From: Rubripirellula sp.
GTDB taxonomy: Bacteria > Planctomycetota > Planctomycetia > Pirellulales > Pirellulaceae
Direction: 5' to 3'
Length of the DNA stretch: 33,110 nucleotides
NCBI GenBank assembly: GCA_028823035.1
Contig: JAPKCI010000050.1
Span: 1 to 33,110 of the forward strand
Position numbers and translations under genes: made by a program. The notes under the pieces were generated by a model. The model was not told the origin of the DNA, did no database searches, and saw only the letters and a program-made list of their open reading frames with translations. Numbering within the stretch: position 1 is the stretch's first letter; the number at the start of each line of letters is the position of its first letter. This document shows positions 9,201 through 18,924 of the stretch, piece by piece.

Positions 9201-10358
9201 ATGAACATCCCCTTGCGCCCATTTCAAAGCCATTTCTGCCATGTAAAACAGAATCAACTGAGCCTGAACTTGTTCATTGGGTTGGTCCTTGTCTCTGGTC
9301 AGGGTCAGGCTCAAACCCCATCCAACTCCGTTGCAGAAGTACTCAATCGAGCAGTGCAGCAGGGTTCGGTTGTTGGGGCACAAATATTGACAAGTTCAGG
9401 GCTTCAGAAACCGATACGAAGCACGAATTTGGGTTTTTTGGGTCCAGACGATCAGCGTCATGTTACCAGTGAATCCATGTTTTGCATTGCATCCTGCTCA
9501 AAGCCATTAATTTCAGCTGTCATTTTCGCTCTCGTGGACCAACAGAAACTCAACCTTGAGACCCCCGTGGGAAAGTGGATCCCAAACTTTAATCAACCGC
9601 GGCTTACGAATGGGACAGCCACCCGTTCACCGAACCTCAGGGAACTACTTTCGCACCGAGGGGGCATCTATTCACAGAAAGTAAAGCTCAATCAACTTCA
9701 GTTGAGAGCGATTCGGGATTTCCGTCTCACCTTGGAACAATCGGTCGATTTGATTAGCAGTCAGCCACTTATCTCTGCACCGGGGCAAAAGTTCGCCTAT
9801 AGCGGGGCCGGCTATTGCCTGGTGGGCGCCACCGCTGCAAACGCCACGGGAAAACCAATCGACACACTCCTGCAAGAGTACCTTTGCACGCCGGCAAAGA
9901 TGTCATCCACAACTTTCTTTCCCAACCTCAGAGAAGGTGCGTCAATTGCAACAGGTGGCTTTGAACAATCTCCCCCTCCGCACCTTTTAGGGAAAGAAAT
10001 GCGATTGCCACTCGTCGGTGGCAGCATCCACACAACCGCCGAAGATTTACAACGATTCGCCAGAATGATCATTGGCCATGGCGTCGCTGGCGGCCAGCGA
10101 GTTCTTAGCCCGCCTGCGTGGAAACAATACGTATCGCAACCATTCAAAGAACAACCTTACGGCTATGGCTGGACGCGAACGGTCGACAATCAGAAAACCA
10201 CGATTTCCCACAATGGATCGTTGCCGCCGGCGCAAGCGAGCATCCGAATCAACCTGACGACCGGCAATTATCAGATTGTATTATGGACGCTTGCAAACCC
10301 TGGCAACGCAACCCTTAGATCCAGCATCCGGCAACAAGTCAATTCAGCCTTGCGCTGA
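9201..10358 (+). CDS. Secreted serine hydrolase, beta-lactamase class C / PBP4*-like fold
   Basis: This is a 385-residue member of the beta-lactamase-related family (PF00144), which includes D-alanyl-D-alanine peptidases, esterases and class C beta-lactamases. A hydrophobic segment at residues 20-37 after a basic start looks like a signal peptide, so the protein is probably exported. The nucleophile motif SxxK is S98-C-S-K101. The second motif normally reads YxN; here it is Y200-S-G. The third motif is H337-N-G in place of KTG, as is common in esterase-like members. The conserved segment GGSIHTTAEDLQRFARMI is also present. No Shine-Dalgarno site is seen at the ATG. It diverges from uvrA and converges on the DUF1571 gene with only 26 bp between stops. 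The substrate cannot be named. Confidence 0.88.
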   Translation: MNIPLRPFQSHFCHVKQNQLSLNLFIGLVLVSGQGQAQTPSNSVAEVLNRAVQQGSVVGAQILTSSGLQKPIRSTNLGFLGPDDQRHVTSESMFCIASCSKPLISAVIFALVDQQKLNLETPVGKWIPNFNQPRLTNGTATRSPNLRELLSHRGGIYSQKVKLNQLQLRAIRDFRLTLEQSVDLISSQPLISAPGQKFAYSGAGYCLVGATAANATGKPIDTLLQEYLCTPAKMSSTTFFPNLREGASIATGGFEQSPPPHLLGKEMRLPLVGGSIHTTAEDLQRFARMIIGHGVAGGQRVLSPPAWKQYVSQPFKEQPYGYGWTRTVDNQKTTISHNGSLPPAQASIRINLTTGNYQIVLWTLANPGNATLRSSIRQQVNSALR

Positions 10359-10384
10359 AACACAACGGCAATGTGACAACAACA

Positions 10385-11233
10385 TCACTTCTCGTTGAAG
10401 TACTTTGTTTTCTCAAAAACATCATCCGGCAGAGTGACGTTAAGCTGCAGGTTCAGATAGTTGTATTCCTCGATAAGAGTCGGCTCGGAATCCCCGGTTG
10501 CGGGCCAATCGTAGACTACCACCCTGACCGGTACCTTCAATTCGTCATCAACGTAGAGGCTGGCCTTATGAAAGGACAGTGAATCGGATCGCTGCGGATG
10601 CACCACCTGAATATGCGTGCAAGTGCGATCTTTTAACTTTGCGTTGCGAAAATACTTTACGGTCGTGTTTCGCCCCTCCGGGTCCGCACGCAAATCATCA
10701 TTGGCATGATCAATCAGGCGTTGCATGATTTGTTCAAAACCAATCTGCGTGACGGGGTATCGGCTTTCGCGTTTTGCAGCGTCACCATACGGGTCGATTT
10801 GCAATTCGACATTTTTGAACAGACCGATGCCACCCATCCGCACCGAGGCAAGGTCGTCATTCATACCTTCAGTGTAAAGAACGATTCGGCCCTTCATTTT
10901 TGCCGGACCCAAGAACTTCATCAGAACCGACATCGGTTGAACAGATTCACCATCCTGCTGTCGCGAACACTGGACCATCACATCCGCATACTGGTAGGCT
11001 TGCATACGTCCGCCAATACGTTCGCGCTTTACCAACTGGCAACTGTAGCTCCGCACATGTTCGCGGATATAAGATTGACGCGTTTGAGCAAATTGAATGG
11101 TTGAAACAAGTGGATGTAGGGAGCCGCCGTCAGACTGACTTGGCAATCCTTCGCCACGGGCGTTTGTACAAAAACCCATGACCAGAATCACAGCACTGAA
11201 ATTCCAACGGTATGTCTTTGCTGTCTGCCACAT
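10385..11233 (-). CDS. DUF1571 family exported protein
   Basis: The 282-residue protein has an N-terminal hydrophobic stretch (about residues 10-27) typical of a signal peptide, so it is predicted to be exported. The mature part begins a characteristic DUF1571 (PF07608) pattern with VRSYSCQLVKRERIGG near residues 61-76. It continues with a beta-rich domain containing MKFLGPAKMKGRIVLYTEG and a C-terminal PVRVVVYDWP segment. DUF1571 proteins are common in planctomycetes and have no established function; the LolA-like look of the beta sheet suggests binding of a lipid or other hydrophobic ligand, which is inference only. The ATG has a good Shine-Dalgarno site (AGGGA, 8 bases upstream). The gene is monocistronic as far as can be seen. 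Confidence 0.88.
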   Translation of the reverse strand: MWQTAKTYRWNFSAVILVMGFCTNARGEGLPSQSDGGSLHPLVSTIQFAQTRQSYIREHVRSYSCQLVKRERIGGRMQAYQYADVMVQCSRQQDGESVQPMSVLMKFLGPAKMKGRIVLYTEGMNDDLASVRMGGIGLFKNVELQIDPYGDAAKRESRYPVTQIGFEQIMQRLIDHANDDLRADPEGRNTTVKYFRNAKLKDRTCTHIQVVHPQRSDSLSFHKASLYVDDELKVPVRVVVYDWPATGDSEPTLIEEYNYLNLQLNVTLPDDVFEKTKYFNEK

Positions 11234-11444
11234 CGGATATTCCCTGAAAACATTGGTTGTCCGCTCCGAAGCAACCCTGCCGTCTCACGCACTGCCTGTT
11301 GTGCACACAGCGGCCCGTACCCGACCAGCTTAATCCAACTGGACCTTACGAGCCGCCAAACAACAGATTTATGGCTTAGTTTGAGCCTACAGTAACGTCA
11401 CACCCGATCCTTGGTGGCATCGCCAATGATATCGCGTGCCATCA

Positions 11445-11597
11445 TTAAGACAAGTTTTTGCCGGGCGAATCGCGACACACTTCCGTGAATTCGAGTGGTC
11501 GCCCCGAACAGGCAAGATAAACCAGCAGTCTGCGTGAAACATCAGGTTCGGGCTGTACAACACGGGTATCCCCGTCTCCGACTCTCTCATTTTGCAC
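11445..11597 (-). CDS. Possible small protein or gene fragment, 50 aa
   Basis: This short ORF begins with GTG and ends with TAA. It reads as a mixed-charge sequence with a hydrophobic centre (VSRRLLVYLACSGRPLEFTE). Codon choice resembles that of the neighbouring real genes. I know no family for it. It could be a genuine small protein, the surviving end of a decayed gene, or chance; an in-frame stop precedes it by eleven codons. Confidence 0.22.
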   Translation of the reverse strand: MQNERVGDGDTRVVQPEPDVSRRLLVYLACSGRPLEFTEVCRDSPGKNLS

Positions 11598-11663
11598 CGA
11601 TTCGGAGTTGGTTTGCTAGATCAAAACTCATCGTTCAAAACTCGATATGAACCCCGTCGTGGG

Positions 11664-11804
11664 TTACATCACAGCGTCAGACAAAGGGTGAAACACACCC
11701 AACGTTGCCCCATAAGTTTCACTCAAGAGCGAACCGAGTAATACATCGGTGCTCTGCTGGACAGTCTGGATAGCCCACAACACATCATCCCGACTTACCT
11801 GCAT
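11664..11804 (-). CDS. Possible small protein, 46 aa
   Basis: An ATG-started ORF ending in TAA that encodes an amphipathic, largely helical-looking peptide (MQVSRDDVLWAIQTVQQSTD, then a Leu/Ser-rich second half). A weak AGG lies about 9 bases upstream of the start. It is 66 bp upstream of the other small ORF on the same strand, so the two might be pieces of one broken gene. No family is recognised. Confidence 0.27.
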   Translation of the reverse strand: MQVSRDDVLWAIQTVQQSTDVLLGSLLSETYGATLGVFHPLSDAVM

Positions 11805-12330
11805 CGACAGCCTAGCCAAAAATCCATTCTAACCTGTCCATGTAAAGAACCCGCAGCATCCTTTGCATCTTGCCTGTGCACAACCCGCGCCATCGCCATT
11901 GGGATTTCGATGGGATCGGAATGACTGCGTGCATTGTGTTGTTCCCTCCTCGTGGAGTGATCAGCGTATTATTTGTTCGATCACGGATGTGCCGGTCTTG
12001 ATCTCCGTCAGATTCGGGCTCATGTTTATCATCATTGGTAGCGTCTGTGCAGCAATAACTGGGTAGGACATTGCCAGCACTGCTGTCGTCCATTTTTTGA
12101 TTAACGACTTGAGTTCAGCGAATCCATTGAATTGTCTGGTCGTCAATCAAATCCGCCAACACAAGGAATGCAGGACACGTTCCCCGGTTGCAGACACAGC
12201 TTCAAAGGTTCTTTCTCTAAGGCCCTGTGAAACGTGCACGGAAAATTTCTGTGTCATGGTCCGACACTCCTCAGCAACAGTCGGTATTCTGTAACAGTCG
12301 GCATGCTTCCACACACGAACAATTCAGCTA

Positions 12331-15300
12331 ATGAACTATCACCTGACGATTTTCCTGATCCTGACCCTTCCGTCACTGACTTACGGACAGGACCTGGACA
12401 CTCCGCACGCAATCAACACACAAGCCCCTGACGAACATCCACCCACGCCACTGGCAGCGGCGTCCAAAATAGCTGTGCCCGACGGATTCACGGTGTCACT
12501 TTTTGCGGGTGACCCCGACGTCCACCAACCGATAGCGTTCGACATTGATGACCGCGGCAGGTTGTGGGTTGTGGAGTGCTATACCTACGAAGGCAACTAT
12601 GATTTGGAGCGTCGGGACCGCATTCTGATTTTGGAAGACAAAGACGGTGACGGCACCTTTGATACACGCAAGGTATTCTGGGATGAGGGTCAGCGTCTGA
12701 CGGGCATCGCCCTCGGTTTCGGAGGTGTCTGGATCACTTCTGCGCCCAATCTATTATTTCTTCCCGATCGCGATCAGAACGACAAGCCCGATTCCGAACC
12801 CAGCATCCTGCTTGATGGATTCAGCACGCGAGCCCGGCATAATATGGTCAACGGTTTGCGGTGGGGTCCAGACGGTTGGCTGTACGGTCGTCACGGGATC
12901 ACTGACACGTCCACGGTCGGAACTCCCGAAACACCAAGCGGCAAGCGGACCCGTTTGAACTGTTCAATTTGGCGATACCACCCGACACGGAAAACGTTTG
13001 AAGTCGTTACCCACGGCACAACCAACCCATGGGGACTGGACTACGATGATTACGGACAATGGTTTTTCACGAACAATGTGATCAACCATCTGTGGCATGT
13101 CGTACCCGGCGCTCACTATGAACGTATGTTTGGTGACGACTTCAACCCGCACCTGTATCAGTTGATCTCACCCACGGCCGATCATTTTCACTGGGACACT
13201 CTTGGCAAGGCTGGCGATACAGGAAATACAAACCGAAAGAAATACGACGGTCGCCACGATGTTCATGGCGGAGGACATTCGCATGCAGGCGGCATGATTT
13301 ACCTGGGCGGAAAATGGCCCGACGAATATCGAAACGCCATGTTCATGTGCAACACACACGGCAGGCGGGTAAACATGGATCATCTCGTCCGCCAGGGAAA
13401 CAGCTATACCGCACAGCATGGCCGCGATTTTCTAATTGCCAACGATCCGTGGTTTCGAGGCGTGGAACTTAAATATGGACCCGATGGCAACGTTTACATC
13501 ACAGACTGGTCTGATCTGGGCGAATGCCACGATCGAGACGGTGTGCACCGCACGAGCGGCCGCATCTACAAAATCAGCTTCGCAGGAAAACCAGAACAAA
13601 AGACCGAAACGGAACTCAACCTCGCAACCACGTCACCCGAGCGTCTCGTGCAGATGCAACTGCATCCCAATGACTGGTTCGTCCGTCACGCACGCCGTAA
13701 ACTTCAAGAACTGGCATTCGCCGGACGAGACCTCACGCCACAGGTACAGAGCCTTCAACAAATATTTTCGACCCACCCGGACATCACAAGAAAGCTGCGT
13801 GCAATGTGGTGCCTGTATTGCGTTAATGCCGCCCCGGAGTCATGGCTTCTGCAACAACTTGAGCATCCGAACGAACACATACGCATTTGGGCGAGTCGAT
13901 TTCTAGTGGACGATGGAACTCCCTCAACTCGCGTGATCGAAGGATTGACACGTTTGGCCCAAAGTGAACAATCTGGCCTGGTCCGATTGTATCTGGCGTC
14001 TGCGATGCAACGACTGCCACCTTCGCAACGCTGGCAAATGGCTCGACCGCTGACCAGATGCGCCGCTGACGTTGGTGATCGCGTCCAGCCACTCATGCTT
14101 TGGTATGGGATTGAACCCGCAGTTGCGATCGATCCTGATAACGCTCTCGCCCTCGCGCAAGACACAGTGTTCCCACTCATCAGAAGGCACATTGCCAGGC
14201 GGCTGACAAGTCAAATTGACGCTAATCCTACCGTTGTCACGCGACTGCTGGCGGTAGCTCAACAGGCGTCCGATGCCCAGGCAACCGACTACCTGCAGGG
14301 GATAGCCGCGGCCCTGCGAGGACGCCGCAAGATAGCCTCGGTGCCCGAGTGGCGGATAGCTGTCCAGCAATTTGTTAAGTCATCAAACAGCCAACTGAAA
14401 ACGCTGGCAGAAGAGATTCTCGTCGTACTTGGAGATGGCCGCACCATCAATTCGCTGCTTAAGATCGCACGAAACAAATCAGCTGATCCAGCGGCAAGGC
14501 AGCAAGCTTTGAAAGTGGTACTGGGTGCCGGCCCCGATGGCCTTCTGTCATCGTTGCTCGCATTGAAATCCGACAAAGTGGTCGGGGCAGCAGCAATCCG
14601 CGGTCTGGCGTTATACGAATCACCAACGGTTCCCAAACAGCTCATGAGCATGTTCGCCAATGCAAAGCATGATCACCGGCCTGCCATCATTGAAACGCTC
14701 GCATCTCGGGCGTCCTACGCCACCATCCTTCTAGAGGCATTGGCAGACGGATCCATTACGGCTGCCGACATCCCGGCGTCCACCGCCAGTCGAATTGCAA
14801 ATCTGGGCGATCCAAAACTCCAGACTTTACTGGAAAACCACTGGGGTACAATCCAGGCATCCACCGCTAGCAAACAGAATGCCATTGCTCAATACCGCAC
14901 GAGTCTCGAGCCAGAATCGTTGTTGGAAGCCAACATGAGCAATGGACGCAAAACGTTTACCAAACTCTGCGGCAACTGTCATATCATGTTTGGCAAAGGT
15001 AGTAAGGTGGGCCCCGACCTAACGGGATCAAACCGGGATAGCGTCGATTACCTGTTGGATAACATCATCGACCCCAGTCGCATTGTCCCTCTGGGCATGA
15101 GGCAATCGCTCTTTCTATTGAACGACGGGCGTGTCATCTCCGGTGTGCCTGTCCGCGAGGACACAAGCACCGTGACCGTGCAAACCGCAACCGACATTGT
15201 CACTCTGGATGTCAGCGAGATCGAAACGAAGAAACAGAAGCAGACGTCGCTGATGCCCGAAGGGCTGCTCAAGGACTTATCCAGCCAGGAAGTCCTCGAA

Positions 15301-15354
15301 TTGTTTGCCTACCTGCAAAGTTCCAGCCAGGTGGTTGAGCAACCGACACCCTAA
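12331..15354 (+). CDS. Secreted PVC-type propeller / HEAT-like / cytochrome c fusion protein
   Basis: This 1007-residue protein has a short signal peptide (about 1-20, cut near TYGQ). Residues 45-425 form a beta-propeller of the 'putative membrane-bound dehydrogenase' type seen in planctomycetes and verrucomicrobia (TIGR02604). It includes KDGDGTFD at 104-111 and NGLRWGPDGWLYGRHG. Residues 440-850 are mostly helical and repetitive, consistent with HEAT-like repeats. The C-terminus is a cytochrome c domain (TIGR02603 type) with heme attachment site C880-G-N-C883-H884, a KVGPDLTG segment and Met975 as the likely axial ligand. I infer an exported redox enzyme of carbohydrate or alcohol oxidation in which the heme domain takes electrons; the substrate is unknown. 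It starts at ATG without a clear ribosome site and converges on the HEAT-repeat gene. Confidence 0.9.
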   Translation: MNYHLTIFLILTLPSLTYGQDLDTPHAINTQAPDEHPPTPLAAASKIAVPDGFTVSLFAGDPDVHQPIAFDIDDRGRLWVVECYTYEGNYDLERRDRILILEDKDGDGTFDTRKVFWDEGQRLTGIALGFGGVWITSAPNLLFLPDRDQNDKPDSEPSILLDGFSTRARHNMVNGLRWGPDGWLYGRHGITDTSTVGTPETPSGKRTRLNCSIWRYHPTRKTFEVVTHGTTNPWGLDYDDYGQWFFTNNVINHLWHVVPGAHYERMFGDDFNPHLYQLISPTADHFHWDTLGKAGDTGNTNRKKYDGRHDVHGGGHSHAGGMIYLGGKWPDEYRNAMFMCNTHGRRVNMDHLVRQGNSYTAQHGRDFLIANDPWFRGVELKYGPDGNVYITDWSDLGECHDRDGVHRTSGRIYKISFAGKPEQKTETELNLATTSPERLVQMQLHPNDWFVRHARRKLQELAFAGRDLTPQVQSLQQIFSTHPDITRKLRAMWCLYCVNAAPESWLLQQLEHPNEHIRIWASRFLVDDGTPSTRVIEGLTRLAQSEQSGLVRLYLASAMQRLPPSQRWQMARPLTRCAADVGDRVQPLMLWYGIEPAVAIDPDNALALAQDTVFPLIRRHIARRLTSQIDANPTVVTRLLAVAQQASDAQATDYLQGIAAALRGRRKIASVPEWRIAVQQFVKSSNSQLKTLAEEILVVLGDGRTINSLLKIARNKSADPAARQQALKVVLGAGPDGLLSSLLALKSDKVVGAAAIRGLALYESPTVPKQLMSMFANAKHDHRPAIIETLASRASYATILLEALADGSITAADIPASTASRIANLGDPKLQTLLENHWGTIQASTASKQNAIAQYRTSLEPESLLEANMSNGRKTFTKLCGNCHIMFGKGSKVGPDLTGSNRDSVDYLLDNIIDPSRIVPLGMRQSLFLLNDGRVISGVPVREDTSTVTVQTATDIVTLDVSEIETKKQKQTSLMPEGLLKDLSSQEVLELFAYLQSSSQVVEQPTP

Positions 15355-15463
15355 CCGTCAACGAACACTCGAACTGACAACGGAATGCGGATCAACTCAG
15401 TGCATTTTCGCAGCCAGATGCGATCGCATACGAAAACGCAAACGAAGCACTACAGCCAACAAG

Positions 15464-17263
15464 CTACCTCGGATCGGCTGGCAAGGGTGTCAAAAACCAA
15501 TGGTCCTTCGTGTTTGTCGTTCGCCTCATACTTGGAACGGGGACGGGCGTGCCCGTGATCTGCTCTACAGACCAACGTGCAGCACTACCCACCAAATCCC
15601 CAAGTTCAACGTAGCCTTGAATTTCGTCGACAACGGTAGTCGCCTTCATGCGACCCAATGACACCGCTGACATCACCCGCACAAAAATCATCTCTGGAAA
15701 TTCTACCTCTTCATCGAGCAGACGCTCAGTCAGAAGCGGTACCAAATCAGAATCGGCATCTCCTTCGTGAAACATCCCGAGAGCCCAGATCGCAGCGGGG
15801 CGTGCAAACTCACCATACTCGTAGCTCTTCTCAATCATCTTACGTAATAGCGGTTCAGAGGGTGTGTACGCCTGGTCGCCAAAGGCAAGGTAAAGGTGGG
15901 CAAGATGCAAGGTGACACCCGGCATTCTGGCATTCAATTGATTTGAAGAAAGTCCCTGGTAAATGCTTTCCGCATGATCCAACATATCTGGCAAAACCTC
16001 AGCCACCCGCAATTGGGTTAAACCCCACGCAGCGGCAACTTGGACATCGCCCCGCGGATGCCCCAACAACTCAACCATACGTTGAGCGCTTGGGTCGTGA
16101 TCCAGTTTCGCCAACACAACACAGGCTTGCTCGCAACCGCGCCAACCATTTTTGGCAAGAACGTTCTGAACTTCCTTAATGACAATGGGTTTGAGATCCG
16201 CCGAGTCGCCGAACTGAACCAGCGAACTGCCAGCGAAACGCCTCAAGGTAGGATTCAGATCGTCCAGCAAACTGGCAAGCATGGCGACCCGTTTGCTATC
16301 CAGCCCATCCACCATAGTTTTCACGCACCACCAGCGTACGTTAACATCACGACTGCCGATCAACTGATCTACGAATGGTTCAACCAATTGGTAGTCAATC
16401 CGGTACAAATGCCGCAACGCTTCCGATTGCACGGCACTGTTCTCGTTGTTGACCAAACCGTTCAATACAGCGATTGAATTCTCCGAATCATCTGATTCGA
16501 TCGCTGCCAGCGCCAGCAGGGCGTTAAGAGCCTGCGGCCGTGATTTTTCAGCCAGAATATCTGTCGCGAGTTGAACCTGCCCGCTGGGATCAACTTTCCC
16601 CAAGGTTCGTGCCGCGGTGATGCGCAATTGCCTCAATGCACTGGCATTGCGTGCCAACCTTTGGAGAGCATTTTTCGGCTTCGTTGCTTTGATCGCGGCA
16701 ATCCCTTTCATGGCTAGAATCATCTGGCTGGCACTGGCTGACTGTTCCTCAACCCTTTCCACCCAATCTTGCTGCATGACAGTGGATCCCCATGCCGTCA
16801 AAGCGGGTTCAACGATTTCAGAAATCGCACGCCCCTTGACGACCGCCAACTTGGCGAACAATTCCTCGTGCTCACGTGGGTCAAGCAAAATCAGTGTTTG
16901 GACGGTTGCACGCAGCACATCCAAATCCTGATCGTCAGCCGAAGCCAGTTTCGCAAGCTCACCGACCGCAATTTCAAGGCCCTGCAAGTTCTCTTCGTAA
17001 GCCATTGCCATCGTATCTATGACGAGTCGTTGCAGTTCCGGATCGGGACGTTTCAACGCTCTCAACCAAAGCACCTTCAAACCGACAGGGAACTTTTCTT
17101 CGTCGCCGGGGATTAAGGCCAAATCTGGACGCACTTTCATCAGCAGGTCGTATTCCTGAAACCTTCCCGGCACTTCATCCCCGGGGTCGCCCTCCGCAGC
17201 GACAGCAACATGAAGCGTCCCCGCAGCCAGCAACATCAGTCCAGCAACCATCAGTCGTAACAT
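15464..17263 (-). CDS. Exported HEAT-repeat protein, last gene of the ABC cluster
   Basis: I take the ATG at 17261-17263 as the start. It begins a classic signal peptide (MLRLMVAGLMLLAAGTLHVA) and lies 2 bp after the stop of the upstream permease (TGAAAATG). The longer frame would add 27 residues inside the permease gene. The mature protein of about 575 residues is almost entirely helical, with repeated pairs of about 30-40 residues (for example EALRHLYRIDYQLVEPFVDQ and NPTLRRFAGSSLVQFGD). This is the HEAT/PBS-lyase repeat pattern and suggests a protein-binding scaffold outside the cytoplasmic membrane. No catalytic motif is seen. The tight spacing means it is translated with the ABC exporter. 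Either it works with that exporter or it only shares the transcript; the first is inference. Confidence 0.82.
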   Translation of the reverse strand: MLRLMVAGLMLLAAGTLHVAVAAEGDPGDEVPGRFQEYDLLMKVRPDLALIPGDEEKFPVGLKVLWLRALKRPDPELQRLVIDTMAMAYEENLQGLEIAVGELAKLASADDQDLDVLRATVQTLILLDPREHEELFAKLAVVKGRAISEIVEPALTAWGSTVMQQDWVERVEEQSASASQMILAMKGIAAIKATKPKNALQRLARNASALRQLRITAARTLGKVDPSGQVQLATDILAEKSRPQALNALLALAAIESDDSENSIAVLNGLVNNENSAVQSEALRHLYRIDYQLVEPFVDQLIGSRDVNVRWWCVKTMVDGLDSKRVAMLASLLDDLNPTLRRFAGSSLVQFGDSADLKPIVIKEVQNVLAKNGWRGCEQACVVLAKLDHDPSAQRMVELLGHPRGDVQVAAAWGLTQLRVAEVLPDMLDHAESIYQGLSSNQLNARMPGVTLHLAHLYLAFGDQAYTPSEPLLRKMIEKSYEYGEFARPAAIWALGMFHEGDADSDLVPLLTERLLDEEVEFPEMIFVRVMSAVSLGRMKATTVVDEIQGYVELGDLVGSAARWSVEQITGTPVPVPSMRRTTNTKDHWFLTPLPADPR

Positions 17264-17265
17264 TT

Positions 17266-18924
17266 TCAAACCGCGCGAGAGAGTCGCCACACTTGCACCC
17301 CTAGAACGAGAAACATGATGAACGAGAGAGCACCAGCGATCCACCAGGATAGAGGCAGCAGCTCGTACGATTCAAAACCAGGTGCCTGAATCACGCTCAA
17401 GGCGGCACCAACGGGAGTTGTCAATAACGCGGTCTCAACGGTCGAAAATCCGAATGGCGCATCCCGCCCGAGCCAAACCAAAACCGGAAACAGAAAGATC
17501 CCAATCACAACGACGTAAGTGACCGACGTCGAAACAGCCGTCGACTTGAATAAACTACCGACGGCAGAACTGATAGCCAAAGCATAAATGGAAATCCACA
17601 GTAGACAGACCAAAACCTGCTGCACTTGGTGGGTCATTTCAGGGGCAATCAGCACCATCATTACATAACCGGGCAAGGTCGCCATCAGCACCAATACGAG
17701 TGTCCAAACGACACTCATCAACTTGCCGAAAATCAACCGAAAGGATGAAATCGGCGTCATCCGAAGCAGTTCCCACCCACCGCTGTCACGTTCTCCGCTG
17801 ACCAGGCCAGATCCCAAACTCGGTGCCAGCACAACCACTAGCAATACCTGCAGCAGCACCAACAAAGCACCAATTGTTTCCACACCCCAAGACGTAATAC
17901 TGGCTGCTGCCATGTATGTCAGGACCATCGAAACAACAGCACAAACTGACACCAACCTCAGCAACCATTGTGATCGACCGAACCGCCGACAACGGAATTC
18001 CTTCACCATCACCGGATTCAGATACCAGGGAATCCCACGCTTGCGACGCTGGGGATCAACCACGTACATCAAACGCCGAAACAGTCTCGACATCCGATTC
18101 ATGTCGTTCGTGATCACGCCCTTGGACCGCGACTGGTCAAAAATGCGATGATTGAGCCGCAAAACACACCAGATTGCAAAACCAAACGCACTCGCCACAG
18201 CCAGCACAATGAAGCCACCCACACTGGGCAAGGACTTCAATCCGTAGGAAGCGACATCTGCTTGGCCAAGAATTTCCATGACAGCAGGTAATGGCGAAAC
18301 ATTCCTCAACCATGTCCCGACCATCACCGCGAAATCCCCCCCGACTCCGGTACCCCGAAAGAAGGCATGGGGCAACAGCGTCAGAAACAAAAGCCCGAGC
18401 ACGGTCGTGTACGTGATTCGTACCGCAGCATCACTTGACTGAACATAACTGCTAATCAGCATCCCCAGCGTCGCGTACTGCAGCGCCAACAAACTGAGCA
18501 CTAAGTACAACATCAGGAATTGGACACCATCGATTCCTCCCATCGCATAGCAGGCCGCGGACGCCGGTAAACTGCAGGTGAGAACCAATAGGCTGAACAA
18601 CAGAACGCCAGAAATTTTCCCGATATAGATCGACAAACCACTGAGGGGTGAATTCAGTAACAGAGCCAAGGTGCCACTCGTCTTTTCGTTGACCAGCGAG
18701 GTCGCTGGGAACGCAGGCACAAGAAAAATCACGCCCGCCATCAAACCGTAGGCAAAAATCCGAAAGACCTGTAACGATTGCACTCCTGACAGATCTACCG
18801 ATGCATCCGCCGGCCACCTCATCAACACGGCCAGCGAGAATACAACGGTCAGGCAGACGAGCATCCCAAACGCTTTGGGCGATCGAAGAATCCCGACAAA
18901 TTCACGACGAATCACTGGGTTCAT
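17266..18924 (-). CDS. ABC-2 type permease, two fused transmembrane halves
   Basis: The 552-residue integral membrane protein has two similar halves, each with about six hydrophobic segments. The first half (1-265) begins MNPVIRREFVGILRSPKAF and contains FPATSLVNEKTSGTLALLL. The second (about 300-552) begins NPVMVKEFRCRRFGRSQWLL and contains SLGSGLVSGERDSGGWELLR. Both have the 'E+..GT/GW+LL' motif of ABC-2 permeases, which couple to the ATPase. A single chain therefore supplies both membrane domains of a transporter, as in other duplicated ABC-2 permeases. The start codon overlaps the stop of the ATPase gene by 4 bp (18921-18924), and the HEAT-repeat gene follows after 2 bp. The transported substrate is not evident. 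Confidence 0.9.
   Translation of the reverse strand: MNPVIRREFVGILRSPKAFGMLVCLTVVFSLAVLMRWPADASVDLSGVQSLQVFRIFAYGLMAGVIFLVPAFPATSLVNEKTSGTLALLLNSPLSGLSIYIGKISGVLLFSLLVLTCSLPASAACYAMGGIDGVQFLMLYLVLSLLALQYATLGMLISSYVQSSDAAVRITYTTVLGLLFLTLLPHAFFRGTGVGGDFAVMVGTWLRNVSPLPAVMEILGQADVASYGLKSLPSVGGFIVLAVASAFGFAIWCVLRLNHRIFDQSRSKGVITNDMNRMSRLFRRLMYVVDPQRRKRGIPWYLNPVMVKEFRCRRFGRSQWLLRLVSVCAVVSMVLTYMAAASITSWGVETIGALLVLLQVLLVVVLAPSLGSGLVSGERDSGGWELLRMTPISSFRLIFGKLMSVVWTLVLVLMATLPGYVMMVLIAPEMTHQVQQVLVCLLWISIYALAISSAVGSLFKSTAVSTSVTYVVVIGIFLFPVLVWLGRDAPFGFSTVETALLTTPVGAALSVIQAPGFESYELLPLSWWIAGALSFIMFLVLGVQVWRLSRAV

Larger units (their letters stand above)
11234..12330. other. Gene-poor stretch of about 1.1 kb
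   Basis: No recognisable gene, RNA or mobile element. Two short minus-strand ORFs with coding-like codon use (11445-11597 and 11664-11804) are listed separately. A further 61-codon minus-strand ORF beginning with TTG (11961-12146) and fragments in the neighbouring frames look possibly coding but match nothing I know. Near the right end, AACAGTCGG occurs at 12276 and again at 12293, just upstream of the large propeller-cytochrome gene. The stretch may be the remains of one or more decayed genes. Confidence 0.4.

Noticed and set aside
11961-12146. 61-codon minus-strand ORF starting with TTG
   Set aside because: It has no ribosome site and no recognisable family; it is mentioned only as part of the gene-poor stretch.
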